Of a stretch of 64,000 nucleotides of DNA, positions 53,552 to 64,000 are shown one piece after another. Origin of the DNA: Symbiodinium natans. Lineage: Eukaryota > Sar > Dinophyceae > Suessiales > Symbiodiniaceae. A model generated the notes under the pieces. It saw only the letters and a program-made list of their open reading frames with translations. It was not told the origin of the DNA and did no database searches. Where the stretch lies: NCBI GenBank assembly GCA_905221605.1, contig CAJNDS010002634.1, positions 2,096,229 to 2,160,228 of the forward strand, in the 5' to 3' direction. Made by a program: the position numbers and the translations under genes. Within the stretch, counting starts at the first letter, position 1; each line of letters starts with the position of its first letter.

Positions 53552-55177
53552 ACTGTGGAGGTCACTGGAGCTTCCCTACCTTTTCGATCAATTTTGCTGC
53601 CCCTCATCTTGGGTTTCAGATTCTCCAGGTTTTGGTGCAAGGCCTGAAGGCAGAAGAGGAGAAAAGAAGGGTGCAGAGTCAACATCGGTGGAAACTGCAG
53701 CTTGGAAAAGTTCAATGCTTTGAAACAAGTGTTTTTAAAAGCCTCTGACAGTGCCGTTTGGACAGACATCAACTGCAGGACGAGACGAGTTCAACCGTGG
53801 TGTTGATTCGTTAAGGTTGCGCGCGACGCCCAAGCCAAGCCACTTGAAAATTGCAAAGTGTATTACCAGAATGTGAATAAGTGCGAGCGAAGCGAGCGAA
53901 ACACCAGAGTAAATTCAACAAATTTGACTGATCAAGTGTTGATTTTGAGGTTTTTTTCAACATTTTCGGAGACTTCAGAAATTTTGAAAATTCGTTGAAT
54001 GGTGCTGAATCCAGGGAAGAATTGCAACACGCAACCAAAAACGAAAGACAAAGAATTGAGGGCAACCAGCCTGAAAGAAAGCAGAGTTTCTTCTGCTCAA
54101 TCTTCTGTCAAATTTCAGTGTGCTTTGAATTTCTGTTTGGCCATTCTTAAAAATCAAAGACAAGAGAAAGCAATCGAAGCTTTGTCAAAAGTCGAATGGA
54201 ATGGAAATCGAGGCTGGGCGACTCTCAAGTTGTTCTGGCCATAATGAGGAGAAGTTAGTGTGATTGTTTTTTTTTCAATGTTAGCAAGAACTGCAAAAAC
54301 ATTGGTTTTTCTTTTTGAACTTTGGAGAAATCGACAAAACACTGGAAAGAAGCCAGAGTCGTGAACTTGGACAACTTTCTTCAGATTCAGCAGCAGACTT
54401 ATGCACAGCAACACTTTGGTTTGTTCAGTTCAAATTGCCTTTGCCCGTCTGAACAGAATTTTTCTCTTGCTTTTTGCTCAATGTTTTCTTTGTTGTCGGA
54501 ATGATTTCTCGGTTGAGTTGCAAGCTTCAGAAAAAGAGAGTTTCGAGAGACCGCCCTGAACTAAAACACAAACAGATCGTTTAGCAAGTGTTTTGGTGAG
54601 TGCTGTCAGCCTGGTAAGCTGTCGATTAACCAGAAAGACAGTGAAAAAAATTGCAATCGGAACTTAAGATATCCATAAGAATGTGCATTTTGTAGTTTCG
54701 GCTGTTCTTCCTAAGTGTGCATGTGCAAGAGTGTTGTAGATGTGTGTGTGTGTGTGTGTGTGAGCATTTGTGGTTGCAAAGTGGGTTGGTTTGCGGGTGC
54801 ATGTCTTTGGCTTCAGTGTGCAAGGAAAGTGTCAGTGTGTGGGTAAAGGGTGGTAACGCATGGAGTCTCAGAAGTGACACCAATTAAAAAAAAACAGTGA
54901 CCTTGCAGTGGTGTCTGTGTGTGTTTACCTTGTTTTCATTGTGAATGGGTGTGGTGTGTTGTTGTTTTCGGCGTTTTGGCAGAGAGTCGTGTGTGTCATG
55001 GTGTGGTGCAAAGTGGCTTTGGTGGGTGGTGTGCGTTTGCGTGTGTGTCGGCTGGGTTCTGCTGGCTGTTCAAGTGTGGAAGTGTGCGGGTGGTGAAAGG
55101 TGTGTGGATTTGGAGACACAAAAAGAGGGCAAGAAATCAACTCCAAAAGGTAGGGAAGCCGAAGTGACCTCCACAGT
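53552..55177. mobile_element. 1626-bp inverted-repeat-ended element, copy 1
   Basis: It starts ACTGTGGAGGTCACTGGAGC and ends with the near-complement (GAAGTGACCTCCACAGT). About 30 of 33 terminal positions pair. It is near-identical to 55685-57310, with about four differences seen. Inside are a TG tract (54740-54762) and the self-similar GCGAGCGAAGCGAGCG. No transposase was recognised, so it is non-autonomous. Confidence 0.8.
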
Positions 55178-55684
55178 GCGAGAAAGATCGCGCGCGAACA
55201 ATGCAAGAGTGCTTTGTCTTGAATGCCAGCTAAAGACAAGTTTAGCAAAGCCAAGAACACGCGTATCGACGGCGTTTTTTGTTTTCTTGAGTGTTGATGC
55301 AAACAGTATCGAATAGAAAAAATCTTGTTTGTCTGTGAGTTGATTTCAATTATTATTGTACTCGAAAGGGTTCCAAAAGCAGCTCAATTCTGGGCACCGA
55401 AAACGGGCCCTAGATTTTGGATTTCCTGTGTGAACATACAAGGCCACCCAGGTTGGAGCCTCAAATTGGAACCCAAGTTTAGGAGCCATTTGTGGGCCCA
55501 GTTGCGGCGTTTTTTCACACACGGGAAGCCAGATCCTGCTTTCACAGCTCCTCGTTGCGAGTAAAACAAATAAGCCTCTCAGTCGGTTCCAGTCTAAGTC
55601 TTGTGTCAGTCTTCCCCCAAAAATTCGAACAGCAGGCAGCAAGGCGGCAAAGTGTGAACTTGTTTGGCGCCGGAACTTTCTCTA
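55178..55684. other. 507-bp spacer between the twin 1626-bp copies
   Basis: Not part of either copy. It begins GCGAGAAAGATCGCGCGCG and ends TTTGGCGCCGGAACTTTCTC, which are weakly complementary. TGGCGCCGGAAC resembles a lysine-tRNA-type primer-binding site, but it lies at the wrong end for a plus-strand LTR element. Confidence 0.5.
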
Positions 55685-57310
55685 ACTGTGGAGGTCACTG
55701 GAGCTTCCCTACCTTTTCGATCAATTTTGCTGCCCCTCATCTTGGGTTTCAGATTCTCCAGGTTTTGGTGCAAGGCCTGAAGGCAGAAGAGGAGAAAAGA
55801 AGGGTGCAGAGTCAACATCGGTGGAAACTGCAGCTTGGAAAAGTTCAATGCTTTGAAACAAGTGTTTTTAAAAGCCTCTGACAGTGCCGTTTGGACAGAA
55901 ATCAACTGCAGGACGAGACGAGTTCAACCGTGGTGTTGATTCGTTAAGGTTGCGCGCGACGCCCAAGCCAAACCACTTGAAAATTGCAAAGTGTATTACC
56001 AGAATGTGAATAAGTGCGAGCGAAGCGAGCGAAACACCAGAGTAAATTCAACAAATTTGACTGATCAAGTGTTGATTTTGAGGTTTTTTTCAACATTTTC
56101 GGAGACTTCAGAAATTTTGAAAATTCGTTGAATGGTGCTGAATCCAGGGAAGAATTGCAACACGCAACCAAAAACGAAAGACAAAGAATTGAGGGCAACC
56201 AGCCTGAAAGAAAGCAGAGTTTCTTCTGCTCAATCTTCTGTCAAATTTCAGTGTGCCTTGAATTTCTGTTTGGCCATTCTTAAAAATCAAAAACAAGAGA
56301 AAGCAATCGAAGCTTTGTCAAAAGTCGAATGGAATGGAAATCGAGGCTGGGCGACTCTCAAGTTGTTCTGGCCATAATGAGGAGAAGTTAGTGTGATTGT
56401 TTTTTTTTCAATGTTAGCAAGAACTGCAAAAACATTGGTTTTTCTTTTTGAACTTTGGAGAAATCGACAAAACACTGGAAAGAAGCCAGAGTCGTGAACT
56501 TGGACAACTTTCTTCAGATTCAGCAGCAGACTTATGCACAGCAACACTTTGGTTTGTTCAGTTCAAATTGCCTTTGCCCGTCTGAACAGAATTTTTCTCT
56601 TGCTTTTTGCTCAATGTTTTCTTTGTTGTCGGAATGATTTCTCGGTTGAGTTGCAAGCTTCAGAAAAAGAGAGTTTCGAGAGACCGCCCTGAACTAAAAC
56701 ACAAACAGATCGTTTAGCAAGTGTTTTGGTGAGTGCTGTCAGCCTGGTAAGCTGTCGATTAACCAGAAAGACAGTGAAAAAAATTGCAATCGGAACTTAA
56801 GATATCCATAAGAATGTGCATTTTGTAGTTTCGGCTGTTCTTCCTAAGTGTGCATGTGCAAGAGTGTTGTAGATGTGTGTGTGTGTGTGTGTGTGAGCAT
56901 TTGTGGTTGCAAAGTGGGTTGGTTTGCGGGTGCATGTCTTTGGCTTCAGTGTGCAAGGAAAGTGTCAGTGTGTGGGTAAAGGGTGGTAACGCATGGAGTC
57001 TCAGAAGTGACACCAATTAAAAAAAAACAGTGACCTTGCAGTGGTGTCTGTGTGTGTTTACCTTGTTTTCATTGTGAATGGGTGTGGTGTGTTGTTGTTT
57101 TCGGCGTTTTGGCAGAGAGTCGTGTGTGTCATGGTGTGGTGCAAAGTGGCTTTGGTGGGTGGTGTGCGTTTGCGTGTGTGTCGGCTGGGTTCTGCTGGCT
57201 GTTCAAGTGTGGAAGTGTGCGGGTGGTGAAAGGTGTGTGGATTTGGAGACACAAAAAGAGGGCAAGAAATCAACTCCAAAAGGTAGGGAAGCCGAAGTGA
57301 CCTCCACAGT
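55685..57310. mobile_element. 1626-bp inverted-repeat-ended element, copy 2
   Basis: Same length and ends as 53552-55177. If the element proper is CTGTGG...CCACAG (55686-57309), it is flanked by TAA on both sides (55683-55685 and 57310-57312), compatible with a 3-bp target duplication as in PIF/Harbinger-type transposons. Confidence 0.8.
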
Positions 57311-57751
57311 AAACCCTTACTGCATCCAGGCCCGGGTTACGGATGAACCGGGCCAAAACCCTTTTCCCCAAACCTGTTGGCCCAAGTGAGCTGAGCTTCG
57401 GAATGCTTCGATAAGCCCACCTTTCTCCATGCCCCTGCACTTCTGGCAAAACCAGACAAAGAACGTTTGCATGCGCGGGCATGTACCCTGATGGTTTCCG
57501 AAACCATTGCGCAGAGCATCAACCTGCATTAACTTACCTCCAACCGTAGCTGCTCCCCTTGCCCTTAAAATTCTCTGAAGAACTGAATCTAGACTGCATC
57601 GCCTCGGAACAAAGATACAAGCCTGAAACCACGATACCAGCCAGTTACCCTTACGATTCCCTCATGCATAGCTGCAGAGAAGGGACATTTAGGAGCTGCG
57701 AATTGTGCTCTTTCCCCCAGCATCGACTCCCTGAAAAAGTCTTGGCATCGA

Positions 57752-58162
57752 TCACACGTCCGCTTTGCGGAGTGGCAGCAGATACATGGAAAAACCTGTC
57801 ACGAGCTGGCTTGCGGTGTCGTCAGCCATCTTGCGACCTCGACACATCTGCGTTTTGCTCAATGTCAACAGGCCCAGGTGGTCGCTTATGAAGGTGCCGT
57901 TGGTGTCCACCTCAGGCTTGAGATGCACGAAATTGCTGTACATCGACGGGAGAACGTCGAGCAAAAAAGGTCCCGGCAGAAGGGCCTGATCAAACATCAG
58001 CTGCACATCCACCGGCTGCCACCGCGGTAGCTTCGCTAGGGCCCGGTCTGTCCTTTTCTTCCCGTTGCCTTTGCCCTTGGAGTGCTCTGTGACGCCAGAC
58101 TCCTTTCGCAAAGTAGGCCACAGATCGGTGAAGTCTGGCCTCCAACCGTCATGGACCGTCAT
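57752..58162 (-). pseudogene. Unrecognised protein-coding fragment
   Basis: 136 open codons. The central part (RALAKLPRWQPVDVQLMFDQ, GPFLLDVLPSMYSNFVHL, FISDHLGLLTLSKTQM) has normal globular composition. The first ~10 codons lie in the minisatellite, so the true start is not here. No family recognised. It may be an exon or a remnant. Confidence 0.35.
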
Positions 58163-58775
58163 GGGCCCCCATGAGCGTCCATGAGCGTTCCGGAACTCTC
58201 ATGAACTTCCATGCCTTCGAACCCATGAGCGTCATGGTCGTCGGGCCCTCCCCCTCGCCTGGCATCCTTGTTCCCCCCACGGCCCCATGAGCATCCATGA
58301 GCGTTGCGCAACCGTCATGGACCGTCATGGGCCCCCATGAGCGTCCATGAGCGTTCCGGAACTCTCATGAACTCCCATTCCCCCGAACTCATGAGCGTCA
58401 TGGTCGTCGCGGCGCTCCCCCGGCGTTCTTTTCCCCGCACAGCCCCGTGAGCGTCAATGAGCGTTGCGCAACCGTCATGGACCGTCACATGGGCCCCCGT
58501 GAGCGTCCATGAACGTTGCGGAGCTCTCATGAACTCCCATGCCCCCGAACCCATGAGCGTCATGGCCGTCGCGGCTCTCCCCTGGCGTCCTTTTCCCCCA
58601 GCGTCCATGAGCGTTCTGCAACCGGCATGGACCGTCATGCGCCCCCATGAACGTCCATGAGCGTTGCGGAACTCTTATGAACTCCCGCGCCCGAACCCAT
58701 GAGCGTCATGGTCGTCGCGGCGCTCCCCTGGCGTCCTTGTTCCCCCACAGCCCCATGAGCGTCCATGAGCGTTGC
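58140..58775 (+). repeat. Degenerate GTCATGGACCGTCATG / ATGAGCGTCCATGAGCG repeats
   Basis: Long units of about 155-165 bp, beginning near 58305, 58465 and 58615, mix AACCGTCATGGACC with CATGAGCGTCCATGAGCGTT and CGGAACTCTCATGAACTCCC. They pass into the regular minisatellite on the right. Confidence 0.85.
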
Positions 58776-59850
58776 GCAACCGTCATGGACCCCCATGGAC
58801 GTCTCCAACCGTCATGGACCCCCATGGACGTTTCCAACCGTCATGGACCCCCATGGCACGTTTGCGACCGTCATAGACCGCCATGGACGTCTCCAACCGT
58901 CATGGACCCCATGCACGTCTCCAACCGTCATGGACCCCATGGACGTTTGCAACCGTCATGGACCGCCATGGACGTTTCCAACCATCATGGACCCCCATGG
59001 ACGTTTGCAACCGTCATGGACCGCCATGGACGTTTGCGACCGTCATGGAGCCTCATGGACGTCTCCAACCGTCATGGTCCCCCCATGGACGTTTCCAACC
59101 GTCATGGACCCCCATGGATCCACGTTTGCAACCGTCATGGACCCCCATGGACGTTTGCAACCGTCATGGACCCCATGGACGTTTCCAACCGTCATGGACC
59201 CCCATGGACGTTTGCAACCGTCATGGACGTTTGCAACCGTCATGGACCCCCATGGACGTTTGCGACCGTCATGGACCCCCATGGACGTCTCCAACCGTCA
59301 TGGACCCCCATGGACGTTTGCAACCGTCATGGACCCCCATGGACGTTTGCGACCGTCATGGACCGTCGTGGACGTTTCCAACCATCATGGACCCCCATGG
59401 ACGTTTCCAACCGTCATGGACCTGCATGGACGTTTGCGACCGTCATGGACCCCCATGGACGTGTCCAACCGTCATGGACCCCCATGGACGTTTCCAACCG
59501 TCATGGACCCCCATGCACGTTTGCAACCGTCATGGACCCCCATGGACGTTTGCAACCGTCATGGACCCCCATGGACGTTTGCGACCATCATGGACCCCCC
59601 ATGGACGTCTCCAACCGTCATGGACCCCCATGGACGTTTCCAACCGTCATGGACCCCCATGGACGTTTGCAACCGTCATGGACTTCCATGGACGTTTGCA
59701 ACCGTCATGGACCCCCATGGACGTTTGCGACCATCATGGACCCTCATGGACGTCTCTAACTGTCATGGACCCGCATGGACGTTTCTAACCGTCATGGACC
59801 CCCATGGACGTTTGCAACCGTCACGGACCCCCATGAACGTTTGCAACCGT
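58776..59850 (+). repeat. CCATGGACG minisatellite, period about 29-30 bp
   Basis: About 35 units of AACCGTCATGGACCCCCATG followed by GACGTTTGC or GACGTCTCC/GACGTTTCC. The array contains no stop in any forward frame, giving three overlapping frames of 300-370 codons with Pro/Trp/His/Asp/Met-rich translations. Unit length varies by 1-2 nt, which mixes the frames, so I do not call a protein. Confidence 0.95.
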
Positions 59851-59883
59851 CATGGTTTTTTTGTACCCTGATAATTTTTTTCG

Positions 59884-60503
59884 TTGGATTTTGTGACCTG
59901 GGGCCGTTGTTTCAGTGGCGGCGACAGCAGTGACGCACAACATCGGCTGCAGGACGTGCAGCAGATCCAAGCTACCGATTTCGCATTTGCTGCCGTTCTG
60001 GGTGATGGGTCCGTCGTGACCTGGGGTGATGAAGGCAGCGGCGGCGACTGCAGTGATGTGGAAGACCAGCTCAAGAACGTACAGCGGATCCAAGCTACCA
60101 GCGACGCTTTTGCTGCCATTCTGGGCGATGGGTCTGTTGTGACCTGGGGCGATGCTAACCGTGGCGGTGATAGCAGTGCCGTCCAAAGTCAGCTGAAGGA
60201 CGTGCAACAGATCCAAGCATCCACATCTGCCTTTGCTGCCATCTTGGGTGATGGCAATGTTGTGACCTGGGGGGCCAGCAACAGCAGTCGTGTCCAAGAG
60301 GCGTGCAGCAAATCCAGGCTTTCTGCGCGGCTTTTGCTGCCATTCGCATTGATGGGTCTGTTGTGACCTGGGGCCATGGTTGCCGTAGTGGCCAGAGCGA
60401 TGATTCTGATGGCTGCTCAACTGCCTCCTTGGTCGACAATGCTGGCGGTGGTGGGGCAGCAGCGAGGGCTGACGAACTTTGTAGAAGAGATGCAATTCCA
60501 TAA
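59884..60503 (+). pseudogene. RCC1/HERC-type repeat gene fragment
   Basis: Three and a half repeats of the form GDGSVVTWGDANRGGDSSAV followed by QSQLKDVQQIQAS-type segments, typical of the abundant RCC1-like proteins of dinoflagellates. It begins within WGRCFSGGDSSDAQHRLQDV, so the N terminus is missing or replaced by the minisatellite. In the fourth unit a frameshift near 60.28 kb moves the reading to RGVQQIQAFCAAFAAIRIDG and VVTWGHGCRSG, ending at 60503. RCC1 repeats form beta-propellers. No HECT or other domain follows. Confidence 0.75.
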
Positions 60504-62122
60504 TTCGATATTGTCCCACCTAAGGGGACCAGGTTCAACCAACATTTTTCCTAAGAGCTGTATCCTGAACAAGTCGGCAGAAGCGACTCGGAATACGAAA
60601 GCTCCTGCAATGACGAAGGACTGTCGCTTGGACGATGGCATGATCCTTGACGCATGGGCTTGAAATGATGCCAAGACTTGAAGACATGAACACTTCTCTG
60701 GAAAGCAACACCAGATGGCGACAAACTTTCGTGCTAGCGCAATAGTGCTTGACAACGTGAGGGGTGCAAACACCAATGCCGCTATGCTGCGCAAATGGGC
60801 TCAGCAATCAAAACATGTGCTGTCGAAAGCATGTCCACTCAATTTAAAAAAGCCCGCGTGAGGTCCAGCTGTTTCGGACCATCGCCGCACGTTGCACCCT
60901 AATCCCTATTGAGCAAACAGTCGAATCTCGAGTGGACCAAGGCGTCGCTGCATCGGCTCGCGGCTTCTGCGCGCTGTGATCCTTGGCAGCTGGGTAGCGC
61001 CACTGAGCCGTCAAGTTTAGGGTCCCCAACTAGCGACACTTAGGGTGGCAGACAGGGGTTGAAACAGTTTAGGGTTTACTTTCCTGTTGTTTTTCTGCAG
61101 ACGATAGGAGCATATAGGAGCAGTATGCCGAAGTCTACTGTAGCTGTGTAGCTGCTGTAGATCGCCGTGGAGCCGTCTAAACCAGGGTTTGTAGAAGAAC
61201 CTAAAGCCCTATATGCCGAACATCTGTACGCCCTCTAGATCCTGCTATCCCTATAAGCCCGATGCGCCCGATAAACCCGGCACACCCCCCCAGAGCCTAT
61301 AACCCCTAGATACCCTATATCCTGTGAATCCTAAGAATTATTCATATAACACCTATAAACCCTACATATTCCCTAAACCCAGTGAACCCCCCACAGTAAA
61401 CCTTTCCTTCCCAGGCGAACGCCACAAGGATAGCGGGTGCGGGTCAGCGCAGCTTGCACGTCCATGTGAGGCCATGGGAGGGATTTAGAGTTTCAGGGTT
61501 CTGGGGTTTTTGGGGCCTCGGGCCTCGTGGGGCCCCCTTAAGCCGTGAGCCCGGAACCCTGAACCCTAGTTGCAGAATTGGAGCACAAAACCCTCACCCC
61601 CAAACCCGAGACATTAAACCCTACCCCCTAGTAGAGCAACAAAGGGCCATCGACGTCGGGTTCTCAGAGTTGTGGGGCTCAGGGCTTCAGTTTCTTTAAA
61701 TTCGTCGTTTGGGCACAGAGGGAACCCAGCAGCCGCCTACAGCACACATCAGTCCTTTTTCTAAGGGGATCTGAGGGCGAGCTGAAGGAGGTGCTCCTGC
61801 GTGGGATTTTTGGAGTTTACGGTGCTTTGCGAGAAGTGAGGTGTCTGTAGGTGTCTGTAGTGGTCCGGTATCACCTTGATCTCGGAGGAGCCATCCGACG
61901 CCAGTGGCTCTCTTGTCGGGGACGTACTCCTGCAGGCCGACTTTTTGCCGCATTTTGCAAGATGTTGCCGGGCTCCCCTTCAAGCCTTAAAGCCTTATCT
62001 CGGAAAGGGCTCCGGAGTACCGGTTTGGGGTTTAGGGTCTTTAGGGTTGAGCTTCTTCTGAAGCCATCCTGGCTCGTGAGCTCCCTCCACTCGCATTCGC
62101 AGCAAGGCACCGTGCGCTCCCG
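60504..62122. other. Unassigned DNA
   Basis: No recognised coding. Scattered CCCTAAA, CCCTATA and TTTAGGG units occur near 61070, 61200-61390, 61560-61625 and 62030. The last part may hold the promoter and leader of the cyclin-like gene. No dinoflagellate spliced-leader copy was seen. Confidence 0.5.
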
Positions 62123-63103
62123 ATGCAGGAAGATCAAAGATCCCCTGCCCGGGAGCCAGATGCCCAGTATGAGACGATGATCTCCGAGACGATGGAGGAG
62201 GAACTGCATCGCATGGGTGCCTCTTCCGATATGATCGATTGCTACAAAGAGTCTCGTGAGATGCCGATGCCAGGCAACCTCGACAGATCAGTCCGCGTGA
62301 GGGCTTTGCGTTGCATGTTCAAGATGCTAGTGGATACCCTGGGTGAAGGCGCCTGCTTTCAAGCGGCCCTCCTTCTTGATCGCGTCACGGCAAGCAACTC
62401 CTTCCGCTTGGAACAGCTGCCGCTGACTTGCGTGTGCTTGACGAGGCTTATGTTGAAGTGTGCCTTCGGTATGGCGATGGTCCCGGGCGAGGACAGCCCC
62501 AGTATGTCCTGGATCAAGGACTTTGCGACGTGGCTGACAGCCACACAGAACTTGGTGACTTCAGAAGGGTCCACAATGTCCAGGCACGAACTCGCGCTGC
62601 ATGAGCTGAGGCTTCTCAAGGCACTGGATTGCCAGGTGGAACTTCCCTGTGCAGAGAAGTGGTGCCTTCTCTACTTCACTCGCTTTGGACACCTGGGCCG
62701 GGAGTTCCAAGCTCCAGTCCAGCAGATGCAAGCAAAGGCTTTGCTGTCTGCGCGCGCCGTGGTGATGTGCTTTCCAGCCTCCCCGATGCTGAGCCACGGC
62801 AAGCTGGCCGCCGGACTGTTTAGCCTGAGCTTTGTGTACTCGGGCCTACTGCCCATGGCCAGCCTCCAGCCATCGAACATGGATGCCTCGGAGTGGAGCG
62901 CGCTTTTTGCTGCGATCACGCCAAATGAGCTGCCCGCATGCCGCTTGCCACACTCTGTGACGAAGAGGCTCATGGACTTGATCTGCCTCACCATGAAAGA
63001 AGAGCCAGATGACATCCGCGCCTGGACAAAGCAAGTGCTAGAAACCTTGGGCGAAACATGTCGTCAGGTTCGCGAAGAGGAGGACGGAGCTCGGAATTCA
63101 TAA
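62123..63103 (+). CDS. Cyclin-like protein
   Basis: 326 codons in one exon, ending TAA. Start is ATG at 62123 (MQEDQRSPAREPDAQ); an in-frame ATG at 62177 is possible. Residues ~50-115 fit a cyclin box: RSVRVRALRCMFKMLVDTLG, then FQAALLLDRVTASNSFRLEQ, then LPLTCVCLTRLMLKCAFG (the L-L-D-R-x core and the small-residue helix). HELRLLKALDCQVELPCAEKW matches the E-x-x-I-L-x-x-L-x-F-x-V-x-x-P-T segment that follows in cyclins. ALLSARAVVMCFPASPMLSHGKLAAGLFSL resembles the second fold. Typical cyclins bind and activate a CDK; partner unknown. Intact and with ordinary codon use, it is the best host gene in the window. Confidence 0.65.
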   Translation: MQEDQRSPAREPDAQYETMISETMEEELHRMGASSDMIDCYKESREMPMPGNLDRSVRVRALRCMFKMLVDTLGEGACFQAALLLDRVTASNSFRLEQLPLTCVCLTRLMLKCAFGMAMVPGEDSPSMSWIKDFATWLTATQNLVTSEGSTMSRHELALHELRLLKALDCQVELPCAEKWCLLYFTRFGHLGREFQAPVQQMQAKALLSARAVVMCFPASPMLSHGKLAAGLFSLSFVYSGLLPMASLQPSNMDASEWSALFAAITPNELPACRLPHSVTKRLMDLICLTMKEEPDDIRAWTKQVLETLGETCRQVREEEDGARNS

Positions 63104-64000
63104 AAATCTCCCCTTTGCACCGCAGTCACCCACGGTGTTGTGCGGTGCTTTGCATGGTGTAAGAGCTAATGGGCCTAGAGCGAATGAGCCGGTACCAGAG
63201 ACAAAAGAAGCCGGGGGCCCGCACGAGTTGTCTTGGTCTTGCGAGCAAGGCAAAAATCCACGGGGGAGGTTTTTTGGGCACAGGGTCTTTTGAGGGCTTC
63301 TTGGGGTTAAAGACTCTGCAAAGCTCCCTAGAAATCCCTGTAGGCGTCATATAGAACCGCAGCCGGAGGCGAGCGCGAGTCCTTTACCTGCCGCATGACG
63401 CATGGCACCCAGAGGCGGAGATGTACTTGCCTGTGGGCTGTTCCAAGTTAGGGGTTTAAGCACTAGGGTTTCAATAGCCAGTGCATTGTGTGAGGAGGTT
63501 TGGGTTTAGGGTCTGGGTGGCTTGAGGTTTAGGATGTTGGGCTTGGCCGCAACCGAGGAGTCTTGGACTCTCCATTGCCGCGTAGTCTTTAGAATTCCGG
63601 GTTTAGGGGTTTATAGGGTTTAGGGATGTTGAGGGTTCAGGGCTTATAGGGTCTGAAGGGTCTACAGGGGCTAAAGGGTGTAAAGGGTTTAAAGGAGTAG
63701 AAGGGTTTAAAAAGGGGAGAACTTAGTGCCCTCGTTGCGACTGGCAGCGGTGCTGTCTCACCCAGTTGGCTGCCGTTCGTATCTCCTCCGATTGCCGATG
63801 AGGGCGTGAGAGCAAAAATGCACCGTACACCCGATACGCTAAAGCTTAACCCCTAAGCCCGAAACCCCAAACCCTCAACCTGGCGAGTTCAGGGTTTAGG
63901 GTTTCAGGGTGTCAGGGTGTTAGGCGGGGAAGGCTCTTCCCCGCCGGGCACAAGGCCCCGAGGGCTGCGAGTTCGGGTTTGGGGCGTTGAAGTTCAGCTC
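63104..64000. other. Telomere-heptamer-dotted terminal region
   Basis: Degenerate GGGTTTAGGG, AAGGGTTTAAAGG and CCCGAAACCCC units at about 63450-63700 and 63840-63910. A perfect hairpin GGCGGGGA-AGGCTCT-TCCCCGCC lies at 63923-63945. No gene recognised. Confidence 0.65.

Noticed and set aside
55660-55684. TGGCGCCGGAAC as an LTR primer-binding site
   Set aside because: It lies immediately before, not after, a 1626-bp repeat on the plus strand, and no polypurine tract or pol coding is present.
58647-59871. Three forward open frames of 300-370 codons with Pro-Trp-His-Gly-Arg repeats
   Set aside because: They are translations of one stop-free minisatellite in all frames. Indels mix the frames and no domain is present.

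Overview
The window looks like nuclear DNA of a dinoflagellate. Four things point there: scattered short arrays of the heptamer TTTAGGG/CCCTAAA and its TTTGGGG/CCCCAAA variant; decayed tandem RCC1-type (VVTWGD) and BspA-type leucine-rich (LPGSLQSLSFG) repeat coding; retroelement proteins of dinoflagellate style (large LINE with C2H2 fingers, tyrosine-recombinase retroelements carrying methyltransferase domains); and very low host-gene density. This assignment rests on remembered family features, not on a search. Genus cannot be decided.

Layout. 1-8.2 kb: GC-rich DNA with interstitial telomere-like arrays, a degenerate minisatellite (about 2.5-2.9 kb), one exon-like coding segment ending in a possible dynein-light-chain domain (5.49-6.12 kb) and a small foldback element (6.45-6.71 kb). 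8.17-10.08 kb: an abruptly AT-rich, non-coding island. 10.1-18.6 kb, minus strand: a LINE with AP endonuclease, reverse transcriptase and zinc fingers, a middle ORF with a poly-Gly tract, and a C-terminal ubiquitin-specific-protease-like domain.

19.07-27.66 kb, minus strand: tyrosine-recombinase (DIRS-like) retroelement 1, bounded by 93-bp direct repeats. It abuts a Copia-like gag/protease remnant (27.7-30.9 kb) and a truncated third DIRS-like element (31.2-33.0 kb). 33.25-44.7 kb: a roughly 400-bp-period repeat array, interrupted by a nearly complete 8.9-kb DIRS-like element 2 (34936-43856) with A1-ORFs-B1-A2-B2 split direct repeats. In both elements the order is recombinase, Gag, 2OG-Fe(II)-oxygenase-like domain, SAM-methyltransferase-like domain, reverse transcriptase and RNase H. 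In both, Gag is separated from the oxygenase reading frame by one in-frame TGA. This base-modification cassette inside YR-first retroelements is the most interesting system in the window.

44.7-64 kb: a 910-bp segmental duplication, GAGCATG-rich repeats, a 330-bp-period array made from leucine-rich-repeat coding with telomere heptamers inside, a 137-bp TG microsatellite, two 1626-bp near-identical copies with inverted-repeat ends, a CCATGGACG minisatellite open in all three forward frames, an RCC1-repeat gene fragment and one apparently intact host-type gene, a cyclin-like protein (62123-63103).

Nearly all retroelement ORFs carry one or more frameshifts, so they are described as pseudogenes or frame-split genes. 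Coordinates of repeats were aligned by eye.
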